From Candidatus Thiodiazotropha sp. CDECU1 (GTDB taxonomy: Bacteria > Pseudomonadota > Gammaproteobacteria > Chromatiales > Chromatiaceae): a DNA stretch of 64,000 bases. The notes under the pieces are model-generated. The model made no database searches. It had not been told where the DNA came from and saw nothing but the letters and a program-made list of their open reading frames with translations. The translations under genes were made by a program, and so were the position numbers. Of the stretch, positions 44,962-53,830 are shown in pieces. The stretch lies in NCBI RefSeq assembly GCF_963455295.1, contig NZ_OY734020.1, positions 3,782,001-3,846,000 of the forward strand. The letters run 5' to 3'. Numbering within the stretch: position 1 is the first letter of the stretch; each line of letters begins with the position of its first letter.

Positions 44962-45492
44962 ATGCCACACAGAAAACTCCCCCGGATCGGCTACAACAAG
45001 ATCCTCTATGTCACCGATCTATCCGAAGAGGGTCGCCTGGCCTTTCCCCATGCCGCCAGCCTGGCCAATATCTACGCCGCAGAACTGACCGTGTTTCATG
45101 TGGTGGAATCCCGCGAGTTCGAAAAGTTTCTCGAAGGCTACTTTAATGAGGAGCTGTGGAACGAGATCAGGAACCGCAATGTGGAAGAGGCGAGAGAGAT
45201 CCTGGTCAAGCGCAAACGGGGTGATGCCTCCATCAAGGACGATGTCCAGCAGTTCTGCGAAGACACCATGGAGAACGACGAAAATGAATCCTACGTCACC
45301 TACGATGTGATCGTGGATATAGGCGAGCCAGGCGACAGAATCGTGGAGAAGGCACACTCCGGCGGCTACGACCTGGTGGTTATCGGCAAGCGCGGCCGTG
45401 GCATATTACGCGGCGGCCTGATGGGGGACACCGCGCGCCGAGTAATTCGCCACTCCAAGGTGCCGGTGATGGTGATACCTATTGAGGAATGA
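44962..45492 (+). CDS. UspA-family universal stress protein
   Basis: 176 aa. UspA fold with an ATP-binding type C-terminus (VVIGKRGRGILRGGLMGDTARRVI and VPVMVIPI). A Glu/Asp-rich insert (about 55-105) makes it longer than single-domain UspA. It is coupled to the TRAP permease gene, as TeaD is in the ectoine TRAP transporter of Halomonas, where it regulates uptake. That role here is inference. Confidence 0.92.
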   Translation: MPHRKLPRIGYNKILYVTDLSEEGRLAFPHAASLANIYAAELTVFHVVESREFEKFLEGYFNEELWNEIRNRNVEEAREILVKRKRGDASIKDDVQQFCEDTMENDENESYVTYDVIVDIGEPGDRIVEKAHSGGYDLVVIGKRGRGILRGGLMGDTARRVIRHSKVPVMVIPIEE

Positions 45493-45642
45493 ACTGGATC
45501 AGCCATCAGACGTCTACTTGTCAGCGCGAATCACTCAATTCACGACTCACCGCAACATCGATGTAGTTGGAAGTAGTATGGGGGCAATCGATCGGCTAGA
45601 ATTGCTTGTTTCAACCCCATCCTAGTCACGAGGAATCCCAAC

Positions 45643-46614
45643 GTGTTTCGCGAACAACTGAAAGTCCTTGACTGCACCATTCGAGACGGCGGTCTTATCA
45701 ACAACTACCATTTTACCGATAATTTCGTAAAGGCGGTCTATCGCGCAGCCTGTGATTCCGGTGTGGATATTATCGAACTGGGTAAGAAACTCGCCGTCAG
45801 CGAGGAGTACAGTCACGATAAATTCGGCAAGTGGAACTTCTGTGACGACGATGACCTGAAAATGATCATCGACTCCCATGAATGTGAAAATCCCCCCCTG
45901 GTGGCTGTGATGTTCGATATCGGCCGGGTCGATTTCAGTAGCTTGAAACCCAGGGACCAAAGCCCCTTCGACATGGCACGCGTGGCCTGCTATGTACCCG
46001 ACATCGACAAGGGGCTGGATCTGGTCAAGCGCTCAAAGGATATGGGGTATGAGACCACCGTCAATATCATGGCCTGCTCTGCCGCCATTCGTAGCGAATT
46101 GATCGAAGCCCTCAACCAGGTTGAAGAGACACCGGAACTCGACTACCTCTACCTGGTCGACAGCTACGGTGCCTTCTATTCGGAACAGGTGACCGACTAC
46201 CTCAATCTGTATAAAAAATATGCCCCGAGCAAGGAGCTGGGCTTTCACGCCCACAACAATCAGCAACTCGCTTTTTCCAACACCCAACAGGCCATTATCG
46301 ACGGTGTCAATCTTCTCGATGCGACCATCAATGGCATCGGCCGCGGGGCCGGCAATTGCAACCTGGAGTTGCTGCTCAATTTCCTGAAGAATCCCAAGTT
46401 CGATGTGGAACCGATCTACAAGGCGATCCAGGAGGAGTTCGTACCTCTGCGCAACGAGATCGAATGGGGATTCAACGATATCTATGGCATCAGCGGCCAT
46501 CTCAATCAACACCCCCGCGCCGCCATGAGACGACGCGCCGACAAGGAAAACTGCGATCGCTGCTACGATTTTCTGATCGAGCAGAGCCGCTTGGACGAAG
46601 GCATCATATCCTGA
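45643..46614 (+). CDS. DRE-TIM aldolase-like enzyme
   Basis: 323 aa from a GTG start with AGGA upstream. HMGL/DRE-TIM metallolyase fold: catalytic LDCTIRDGG (D10, R14, D15), and metal-binding GFHAHNNQQLAFSN. GIGRGAGNCNLELLL and a Cys-containing C-terminus follow. It resembles 4-hydroxy-2-oxovalerate aldolase and related acyl-CoA lyases or synthases, but no dehydrogenase partner gene is present. Substrate unknown. It stands as a single gene with its own upstream region. Confidence 0.85.
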   Translation: MFREQLKVLDCTIRDGGLINNYHFTDNFVKAVYRAACDSGVDIIELGKKLAVSEEYSHDKFGKWNFCDDDDLKMIIDSHECENPPLVAVMFDIGRVDFSSLKPRDQSPFDMARVACYVPDIDKGLDLVKRSKDMGYETTVNIMACSAAIRSELIEALNQVEETPELDYLYLVDSYGAFYSEQVTDYLNLYKKYAPSKELGFHAHNNQQLAFSNTQQAIIDGVNLLDATINGIGRGAGNCNLELLLNFLKNPKFDVEPIYKAIQEEFVPLRNEIEWGFNDIYGISGHLNQHPRAAMRRRADKENCDRCYDFLIEQSRLDEGIIS

Positions 46615-46935
46615 TTGTCGTCGCCATCCACACAAACATCCCCGATATCTGTCGGGGAGTGCATAACACCTCGACCAACTTGGCGCAAACCTACGCGTAC
46701 CTCTGATCGATAATCCAACTCATAAAATCCTTTCGCGCTTCATGATCTGCCTTGATCCACCGATAGCGTAACTTCTCAGCCGCACCATCGACTGACTGGG
46801 CGTGACCAACTGCATCCCTTTTCTTTCCAATAGTGCTGTATATATGCGCAGGCTATCGAGCAGGTTGGCGGCAAATCATTTGACTGCCGCCAACCGCAAT
46901 TTCCAGATATAACCGGTCCCGCATGATGCTCAGGG
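46615..46935. other. 321-bp gap after the aldolase gene
   Basis: No gene seen. A hairpin CCCCGA-TATCTG-TCGGGG at 46640-46657, 26 bp after the stop, may end the aldolase transcript, though no T-run follows. Confidence 0.4.
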
Positions 46936-47061
46936 TTAAAATGAGTATTTGGCGTCACCACCGAAGATATCACTCAGGTCGTATGCCGATGCACTTAACG
47001 GCAGCATAAGAAAAACGATAAAAAAACCGGTTCCCGGCAGTTTTTCACTCATATCAGACAT
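46936..47061 (-). CDS. predicted 41-aa secreted peptide
   Basis: Short frame of 41 codons with an excellent ribosome site (GAGGAGG, 8 bp before the ATG). The N-terminal 26 residues look like a signal peptide: charged start, hydrophobic FFIVFLMLPLSASA, then a cleavage site. The predicted mature part is only 15 residues, YDLSDIFGGDAKYSF. No homologue is known to me. It could be a tiny secreted peptide or the stub of a decayed secreted protein. It is below usual annotation cutoffs. Confidence 0.55.
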   Translation of the reverse strand: MSDMSEKLPGTGFFIVFLMLPLSASAYDLSDIFGGDAKYSF

Positions 47062-47508
47062 GACTTGATCCTCCTCTTTACGTGGATAAGAGCTATCTAA
47101 ATATGCGTGTTGTATTACGGCTAAAAAGAGAGACGATTTTCTTATCGGTTATGATGTTCAGAGATGCGCTGACTCTACCCCTATCTACGCCTGTCCAGGC
47201 ACTTTAGATTCAGCCAGGCATTCACTTATCCATATGGTCGGGGTGCAATCAAGATCAACGACTATTTCCATGAACAATCTGAGGTTAAACAGGGCTTGAT
47301 CACATGTCATTGCCATGCCATTACATTTATGCTGAGATAGAAATCTTTAATAATAGGCGGACCATGATCTGCACCCTCGCGCTGAACGGCATGCACCGGT
47401 CAACATCAGTTTCTCAGGCGTACTGGTAACTATCGCTGCACTCGAGCATTGCGGGTCTAGTGATCCTGCACAGATAACAAATAAACAACCATAAAGAGGA
47501 GACAAGCG
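47062..47508. other. 447-bp divergent intergenic region
   Basis: No gene seen. It separates the 41-aa peptide gene from the reductase gene and should carry both promoters; I cannot point to clear hexamers. Confidence 0.4.
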
Positions 47509-48231
47509 ATGGGACGTGTAGCATTAGTGACTGGAGGTACCCGCGGCATTGGCGAAGCCATCTGTGTAGCACTCAAGGATGCGGGTTACACGGTTTGCGC
47601 TAACTATGGCGGCAATGAAGAGGCAGCAAAGGCGTTCACGGAACGCACCGGCATAGCGGCCTACAAGTTCGACGTCAGTGATTTTGATTCGGTTGAGGCA
47701 GGCATTGCAAAGATCGAAACAGAGATCGGTCCCGTTGATATCTTGGTCAACAATGCCGGCATCACCCGCGACGGCACCATGCATAAGATGAACTTTGATA
47801 AGTGGGACAAGGTCATCCAGACCAACCTGGCCTCCTGTTTCAATACCTGCCATGCGGTGATCAACGGCATGCGTGAGCGGGGCTTCGGACGCATCGTCAA
47901 TGTTGGCTCAGTGAATGGCCAGGCGGGGCAATACGGTCAGGTCAACTATGCCGCGGCGAAATCGGGCATCCATGGTTTCACCAAGGCCCTGGCCCTTGAG
48001 GGCGCCACCAAAGGCATTACCGTGAATGCCGTGGCACCGGGTTATGTGGCGACCGACATGGTGCGCGCCGTACCGGAGGATATCCTGGCGAAAATCATCA
48101 AGACGATTCCTGTTGGCCGCCTGGGAGAGCCGGAGGATATTGCCCGTTCCGTACTCTTCCTGGTTGCAGACGACGCAAGCTTCATCACCGGTTCGACCCT
48201 ATCGGTCAACGGCGGGCAACATATGTACTGA
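47509..48231 (+). CDS. phaB: acetoacetyl-CoA reductase
   Basis: 240-aa short-chain dehydrogenase of the PhaB group. NADPH-binding TGGTRGIG (8-15), NNAG (81-84), catalytic S134, Y147 and K151, and a C-terminal NGGQHMY typical of PhaB rather than FabG. It reduces acetoacetyl-CoA to 3-hydroxybutyryl-CoA for polyhydroxybutyrate. AAGAGGAG precedes the ATG. No phaA or phaC gene is adjacent. Confidence 0.92.
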   Translation: MGRVALVTGGTRGIGEAICVALKDAGYTVCANYGGNEEAAKAFTERTGIAAYKFDVSDFDSVEAGIAKIETEIGPVDILVNNAGITRDGTMHKMNFDKWDKVIQTNLASCFNTCHAVINGMRERGFGRIVNVGSVNGQAGQYGQVNYAAAKSGIHGFTKALALEGATKGITVNAVAPGYVATDMVRAVPEDILAKIIKTIPVGRLGEPEDIARSVLFLVADDASFITGSTLSVNGGQHMY

Positions 48232-48325
48232 GTAGTTTCTGCGAATGGACGTCAATCACCACAGATGAAACGCAAATTAGTTTAAAGATACTGAACAGTC
48301 GGTAAGCGTGTTGCCATTTAAGTGT

Positions 48326-48347
48326 GTAGGGTGCGGCTTGCCGCACC
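48326..48347. repeat. REP-like palindrome
   Basis: GTAGG plus GGTGCGGCTTGCCGCACC, another full copy, lying between the convergent phaB and RND genes, 14 bp from the RND stop. Confidence 0.9.
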
Positions 48348-48361
48348 ATTCTTCCGCAACG

Positions 48362-51300
48362 CTACTGCTCAGAGAGTTCCTTCTCCAATTGCTGGCCGAG
48401 CTGCTTGGGGGATCCAGTGTGCTTGGCCAGTATATGGTAGGCGACAGGCACGATATAGAGGGTAAACAGGGTGGCGGCAATGACACCTGAGAGAATCACC
48501 GTACCTATGACAGTGCGTGTCTCCGAGCCCGCACCGGAGGAGAGCAGCAGGGGAAGCGAACCGGCGGCCGTGGTGATGCCGGTCATTACAATGGGACGAA
48601 AACGCACATGGGCCGCTTCCAGCAAGGCATCGCCGAACGCCTTACCCGCATCCCTCAACTGATTGGCGAATTCAACGATAAGGATACCGTTTTTGGCGGC
48701 CAAGCCTACCAGCATGATCAATCCGATCTGGCTGTAGATGTTGAGGGTCTGGTCGGTCATATAGAGACCCAGCAAGGCCCCCGCCATGGCCAATGGCACG
48801 GTCAACATGATAACCAGGGGGTGCAGCCAACTCTCGAACTGTGCCGCCAATACGAGATAGACCACCACTACGCCGAGGATCAGCACAAACACAACGGAGC
48901 TGCCCGCGGTCTTGTAGTCCCGGGACTGGCCCTTGTAGTCGATGACGGCATGCGCCGGAAGGTGTTCACGGACCAATCCCTCGAGATATTTCAGGGCCGC
49001 TCCCAGGGCCAGACCCTGTTCCAGGTTGGCCTCGATAGTCAGAGAGCGCACCCGATTATAGCGGTTCAGGCTGATCGAATCGGCGACCTCCCGCAGGGTC
49101 ACCAGATTTGACAGCTGCACCAGATGCCCACTGGTTGTGGAGCGAACATAGAGATGATTCAGATCTGTGGGTGTGCGTTGATCGCTGCGCTCACCTTCAA
49201 GAATGACATCGTACTCCTCACCCTGTTCGATATAGGTCGTTACCTTGCGTGAACCGAACATGGTCTCGAGGGTACGACCGATCGTTTCCACGGTGACGCC
49301 CAGTTCGGCCGCTCGATCATAGTCGATCTCCACCTTCAGCTGCGGCTTGGTCTCCTTGTAGTCCCAGTTGATCCCCAGCAAACCGGGATTGTCGCTCTCT
49401 ATCTCCTGCAGCAACCTGTCCCGCCACTGTGCCAACTCGTCGTAGGTACCACCACCGATGACGAATTGGATCGGTTTCTGAATGCGTCGGCCAAATCCCT
49501 GGCGCATTACCGGAAACGCCTTCACACCGGGAAGGTCGGATAGGTTCTTACGCAGCTCTTTCATGATCGTCCAGGCGCTACGGCGGGAGTTCCAATCGTT
49601 CAAGACATTGATGACGATACCGCCGTTGAAGATAGCAAAGTTACTGAAGCGCCGGGGTGCCCGAACCAACAGGCGGGTGATTTCACCGGACTCCACGTAG
49701 GGCATCATGCGGCGCTCGATCTCATCCATGTAATCCTTCATATATTCATAGGAGGCGCCCTCTGGACCGTTGACGATCAGGTAGAAGGCACCCCGGTCCT
49801 CTTTCGGGGCATACTCATCCGGTATCTGCTGCAAAAGCCAGTAAGCCATGGCGACGATGCCGGCAAACAGTAACAGCATCAGCCAGGCATGGCGCATTGC
49901 CACATGCAGGGTCTTGATATAGAGATCCCGGATGCGCCCAAACAGCCTGTCTACCCAGCGACTCAGACTCACCCTGCCAACCTTGCCCGAAGGCAGGATC
50001 TGGGAAGCCAGCATCGGAGAGAGGGTCAGGGCCACCAGACTGGAGAAGCCAACCGCGGCGGCCATGGTCAAGGCAAATTCGGCGAAGAGCCTGCCGATAT
50101 CTCCACCTAGAAAGGCGATGGGAGTGAATACCGAGACCAACACCACGGTGGTGGAGATCACTGCAAATGCAACCTGCCTGGCACCACGGAAGGCCGCCAC
50201 CAGGCGCGTCTCACCATACTCCTCCATGCGTCGATGGATATTCTCCAGCATCACGATGGCATCATCCACCACCAGGCCAATCGCCAACACCAGGGCCAGC
50301 AGGGTCAATATATTGATGGTGAAACCGAGTATCAACAACACTAGAAATGTGGCGATAAGGGAGACCGGCACCGCCACCGCCGGCACGATCATGGCACGCA
50401 CGCTGCCGAGAAAGAGGAAGATCACCGTCACCACCAGGAGGATGGCGATAAACAGGGTTTTGTAGACCTCGCTGATGGCATTCTCGATGAATACTGAGCT
50501 GTCGAAGCTCTGCTTTATCTCCATGCCTTGCGGCAGGGTGGCATTGATCCGCAGCCTCTCCTCTTTTGCCGCCTGGGCCACAGCCAGGGTATTGGCGGTC
50601 GACTGCTTGACAATGCCAATACCGACCATGGGCACGCCATTGCCGCGAAAGAAGGTACGCGTCTCATTGGCCCCTTTTTCCACCCTGGCCACCTCACCCA
50701 GCCGCACCAGGTAGCCATCATCGCCCCGGGCGATAACCAGCCTGGCAAAGTCGTCCGCGGTGTGGAAGGTACGGTCGACACGCACCGTGAAGGCCCGGTC
50801 CACCGAATCGATGCTGCCTGCGGGCAGTTCCAGGTTACCCGCACGCAGGGCCTGCTCCACATCGGTGACGGTCAAACCCCGTGCCGCGAGGGTCTGTCGG
50901 TCGATCCAGATTCGCATGGCAAAGGTCTGGCCGCCTCCCACCCGCACCCGGGCCACCCCATCCAGTACCGAGAAGCGATCCACCAGATAACGCCGCGCAT
51001 AGTCGGACAGCTCTGGCACAGTCATCCGGTCGCTGACCAGATTCAGCCACATGATGACGTCCTCATTGCTGTCCACCTTTTGGATCTCCGGTGGTTCAGC
51101 CTCCAGCGGCAGGTTATCCAATATGGCGGAAACACGATCACGCACATCATTGGCGGCACCATCGATATCCCGCTTCACATCAAACTCGATGGTCACCACC
51201 GAGCGTCCATCCTCGCTCACCGATGAGATAAAACGTATCCCTTCGACACCGGAAACACGATCCTCGATCAGTTGGGTGATACGAGTCTCCACCACATTCG

Positions 51301-51466
51301 CTGCTGCACCTGGATAGAGGGTCTCAACGGAGACGATCGGTGAATCGATATTGGGGTATTCGCGCAACGGCAACTGATCAAAGGCGACCAAACCGAAGGC
51401 AATCAGTAACAGGGAGAGGACCGAGGCGAAGACCGGCCGTCTGACAGAGATGTCAGATAGGATCAT
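48362..51466 (-). CDS. RND efflux pump permease
   Basis: 1034 aa, full length for the HAE1/RND family. Twelve membrane helices with two large periplasmic loops; it begins LSDISVRRPVFASVLSLLL and contains the GLVVDDAIVMLENI proton-relay helix with paired Asp. It exports amphiphilic compounds by proton antiport with the adaptor encoded just upstream (4-bp overlap). Ligand not predictable. No outer-membrane channel gene in the operon. Confidence 0.95.
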   Translation of the reverse strand: MILSDISVRRPVFASVLSLLLIAFGLVAFDQLPLREYPNIDSPIVSVETLYPGAAANVVETRITQLIEDRVSGVEGIRFISSVSEDGRSVVTIEFDVKRDIDGAANDVRDRVSAILDNLPLEAEPPEIQKVDSNEDVIMWLNLVSDRMTVPELSDYARRYLVDRFSVLDGVARVRVGGGQTFAMRIWIDRQTLAARGLTVTDVEQALRAGNLELPAGSIDSVDRAFTVRVDRTFHTADDFARLVIARGDDGYLVRLGEVARVEKGANETRTFFRGNGVPMVGIGIVKQSTANTLAVAQAAKEERLRINATLPQGMEIKQSFDSSVFIENAISEVYKTLFIAILLVVTVIFLFLGSVRAMIVPAVAVPVSLIATFLVLLILGFTINILTLLALVLAIGLVVDDAIVMLENIHRRMEEYGETRLVAAFRGARQVAFAVISTTVVLVSVFTPIAFLGGDIGRLFAEFALTMAAAVGFSSLVALTLSPMLASQILPSGKVGRVSLSRWVDRLFGRIRDLYIKTLHVAMRHAWLMLLLFAGIVAMAYWLLQQIPDEYAPKEDRGAFYLIVNGPEGASYEYMKDYMDEIERRMMPYVESGEITRLLVRAPRRFSNFAIFNGGIVINVLNDWNSRRSAWTIMKELRKNLSDLPGVKAFPVMRQGFGRRIQKPIQFVIGGGTYDELAQWRDRLLQEIESDNPGLLGINWDYKETKPQLKVEIDYDRAAELGVTVETIGRTLETMFGSRKVTTYIEQGEEYDVILEGERSDQRTPTDLNHLYVRSTTSGHLVQLSNLVTLREVADSISLNRYNRVRSLTIEANLEQGLALGAALKYLEGLVREHLPAHAVIDYKGQSRDYKTAGSSVVFVLILGVVVVYLVLAAQFESWLHPLVIMLTVPLAMAGALLGLYMTDQTLNIYSQIGLIMLVGLAAKNGILIVEFANQLRDAGKAFGDALLEAAHVRFRPIVMTGITTAAGSLPLLLSSGAGSETRTVIGTVILSGVIAATLFTLYIVPVAYHILAKHTGSPKQLGQQLEKELSEQ

Positions 51467-52593
51467 GGCCCACCCTTGGTGGCCTTGACCAGGGGCTTGA
51501 GCAAGGCATCGATGGCGATCTTGCCTTTCTGAACGCCTTTGATACGCACCTTGCCATCGTGCTTCGCCTTATCCGTTCCATGGGTGATGACCCGCTCCCC
51601 CATCTGCAGCCCATCCACCACCTCCACCTCGCCAGGCCGACGCGATCCGATGGTGATTTTCCGTTTCGCCACCCGATTCTCACCACCCTCAACCACGAAC
51701 ACAAACTGATCATTGCCCTTAGGCATCAGCGCTGCCTCCGGTATAACCAGGGTTCGTCGGGGATTGTGCAACAACTCGACGGTCATCAGCATACCCGGCT
51801 TCAACAACCGCTCCGGATTGGCAATCATGGCACGCACCAGGACTGAACGATTGACCGGATCGACACGACTGTCCACGACCTTCACTTCACCATTGAAGAT
51901 TCGATCCTGGTAGGAACGGCTGCGGGCGCGAATCAGCAGACCCGGTTGCAGATCGGCAAGATAGACGGAGGGCACCGCAAATTCCAGCTTCATGCTCGCG
52001 TCATCGTCCAATGTAGTGATCGTGTCACCGGTCTCCACCAAGGCACCGACACTGATGTTGCGCAGTCCTACGACACCTGAAAAGGGTGCGTTAATGAGCC
52101 GATCCGCAAGCCTAGACTGGATAGCCGCCAGGCGGGCACGCGCGGTATCCACTTCACGTCGCCTCAGGTCGAGCAGAGACTGAGCCTCTATGCCCTTGGA
52201 CTCGAGTCGACTGACCCGATTAAATTGACGCTTGGCCTCATTCAGGTTGGCTTGGGCCTCCTGCAACAGGGCATGCTCCTCGCGATTGGTCATCTCCACC
52301 AGCACCTGACCTGCTTTGACCCGTTGGCCGTCATCAAAATGGATCGCGGTTACCGTTTCCGTGACATTCACGGTCAATTCAACCGACTCATTCGCTTTAA
52401 GCGTACCCAAGGCCTCGATACGTTCAACAAACTCATCCTCGATGACTTCTGCAACAATAACCAGGGGCCCAGGCTTCTCCGCAGACCAACCGAGCGTGGA
52501 GATGGACAATAACAGCAGCATACATAGCCAGGCGTATTTCGGATTCGGTTTCAGTTTGCGGTTTGCCGGCGCGACAGGTCGGTGTCTATTCAC
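51463..52593 (-). CDS. RND periplasmic adaptor
   Basis: 376 aa from a GTG at 52593, chosen because GAGGG lies six bases before it and it brings the signal segment (AWLCMLLLLSISTLGWSA) near the start; the frame stays open another 53 codons. Membrane-fusion protein of the MFP family: barrel-sandwich halves, coiled-coil hairpin (about 100-175), and beta-barrel. It links the RND pump to an outer-membrane channel encoded elsewhere. Confidence 0.9.
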   Translation of the reverse strand: MNRHRPVAPANRKLKPNPKYAWLCMLLLLSISTLGWSAEKPGPLVIVAEVIEDEFVERIEALGTLKANESVELTVNVTETVTAIHFDDGQRVKAGQVLVEMTNREEHALLQEAQANLNEAKRQFNRVSRLESKGIEAQSLLDLRRREVDTARARLAAIQSRLADRLINAPFSGVVGLRNISVGALVETGDTITTLDDDASMKLEFAVPSVYLADLQPGLLIRARSRSYQDRIFNGEVKVVDSRVDPVNRSVLVRAMIANPERLLKPGMLMTVELLHNPRRTLVIPEAALMPKGNDQFVFVVEGGENRVAKRKITIGSRRPGEVEVVDGLQMGERVITHGTDKAKHDGKVRIKGVQKGKIAIDALLKPLVKATKGGP

Positions 52594-52682
52594 TATATCC
52601 CTCGGCGGGAGCGGGTTATGGGTAATGAGATCACAAGCATTTTGAATCTGATGTTGCTGATCGAGTTCCATGACACTACACA

Positions 52683-52898
52683 TTAATCGGATTGTTCCGG
52701 TGAATTGGATTCCTTGATTAGGATATAGTGATAGTCGTCCATGGAGTAGCATAATATGCGTTTCGCAACATCACTGCTTTCAGAATCAATATAACCCGCT
52801 CCCTGTTGGGTATCGAACCCAGGCCAAATGTTCCATTGAAACCCATCGTTTATTGAGCAAAAAAGCCGCCAGCCCTCACTCCATACGAGGATTTGCAT
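52683..52898 (-). CDS. possible 71-aa protein before the RND operon
   Basis: Frame of 71 codons with a mixed, protein-like composition (several Trp, Tyr, Cys; no long repeats): MQILVWSEGWRLFCSIN at the start and an acidic end. No ribosome site and no known family. It ends 89 bp before the adaptor start on the same strand, so it could be co-transcribed. Doubtful gene. Confidence 0.3.
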   Translation of the reverse strand: MQILVWSEGWRLFCSINDGFQWNIWPGFDTQQGAGYIDSESSDVAKRILCYSMDDYHYILIKESNSPEQSD

Positions 52899-53048
52899 AC
52901 CGGATTTGAGCAATAGACGATTCTTCAGTCAATTGCCCCAGATCATTCAGATATACAATTCTCAGGGTATGCTAATGCCCATAGTTTATGTGCGGGCTTT
53001 ATATGGCACAATCTGATTTTATTACTCTGATGACATAGAATTCGAACG

Positions 53049-53828
53049 ATGACGACCGGATGGCTAGTATTCACAGACCTTGATGGCACGCTGCTGGATC
53101 ACAATAGTTACGATCATCGAGATGCAGTTCCCGCACTGCGTAAGTTGAGAGAGCGACAAATTCCAGTCATCCTCGTTTCCAGCAAAACCCAGGCTGAACT
53201 TGCTGTTTTGATACAAAAACTTGGACTCGAAGGGCCGATGATCGGCGAGAATGGGTCTGTCATCATCTATCCCGGCGAACCCCCGCAGATCGCTCCTCCG
53301 GGCTATCTGCAAATCCGGGACTATCTAGTCGACTCTCGCACAAATCCCAACTACGGAACCCTGGGATTTGGCGACATGACCGTGGAAGAGGTCATGGAAG
53401 CTACCGGTCTGGAACACGATATGGCAAAGCTTGCCATGCACAGACTCGGCTCGGAGGCATTTTTCTGGCAAGGTAGCGAGGCCGATCTGAAGCAGTTCCG
53501 GCAGGACATCGCCCACATAGGTTTACGACTCCTAAAAGGCGGCCGCTTCTACCACCTGCTGGGTGACACCGACAAAGGCAAGGCAGTAAAATATGTGACC
53601 AGACATCTGAAGAAAAAAGGACAGGCAGTCACCAAAACCATCGGCCTTGGTGATAGTGACAACGATCGGGAGATGCTGCTCGCAGTCGATATTCCGATCA
53701 TTGTCCGCAAGCATGATGGTACTCATATCATTCTTGAACAACGACCTGATGCCATAATCACCGATCTGCCCGGCCCTGCGGGTTGGAATCAGGCCATTCA
53801 AAATCTATTACAACAATCTGAGACCTGA
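53049..53828 (+). CDS. mannosyl/glucosyl-3-phosphoglycerate phosphatase
   Basis: 259 aa HAD phosphatase of the MPGP (YedP) group. Nucleophile motif FTDLDGTLLD (D10, D12), cap domain, and C-terminal GLGDSDNDREML. In this family the substrate is mannosyl- or glucosyl-3-phosphoglycerate. The next gene, two bases away, is a glucosyl-3-phosphoglycerate synthase, so the likely reaction is release of glucosylglycerate. No clear ribosome site precedes the ATG. Confidence 0.88.
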   Translation: MTTGWLVFTDLDGTLLDHNSYDHRDAVPALRKLRERQIPVILVSSKTQAELAVLIQKLGLEGPMIGENGSVIIYPGEPPQIAPPGYLQIRDYLVDSRTNPNYGTLGFGDMTVEEVMEATGLEHDMAKLAMHRLGSEAFFWQGSEADLKQFRQDIAHIGLRLLKGGRFYHLLGDTDKGKAVKYVTRHLKKKGQAVTKTIGLGDSDNDREMLLAVDIPIIVRKHDGTHIILEQRPDAIITDLPGPAGWNQAIQNLLQQSET

Positions 53829-53830
53829 GC

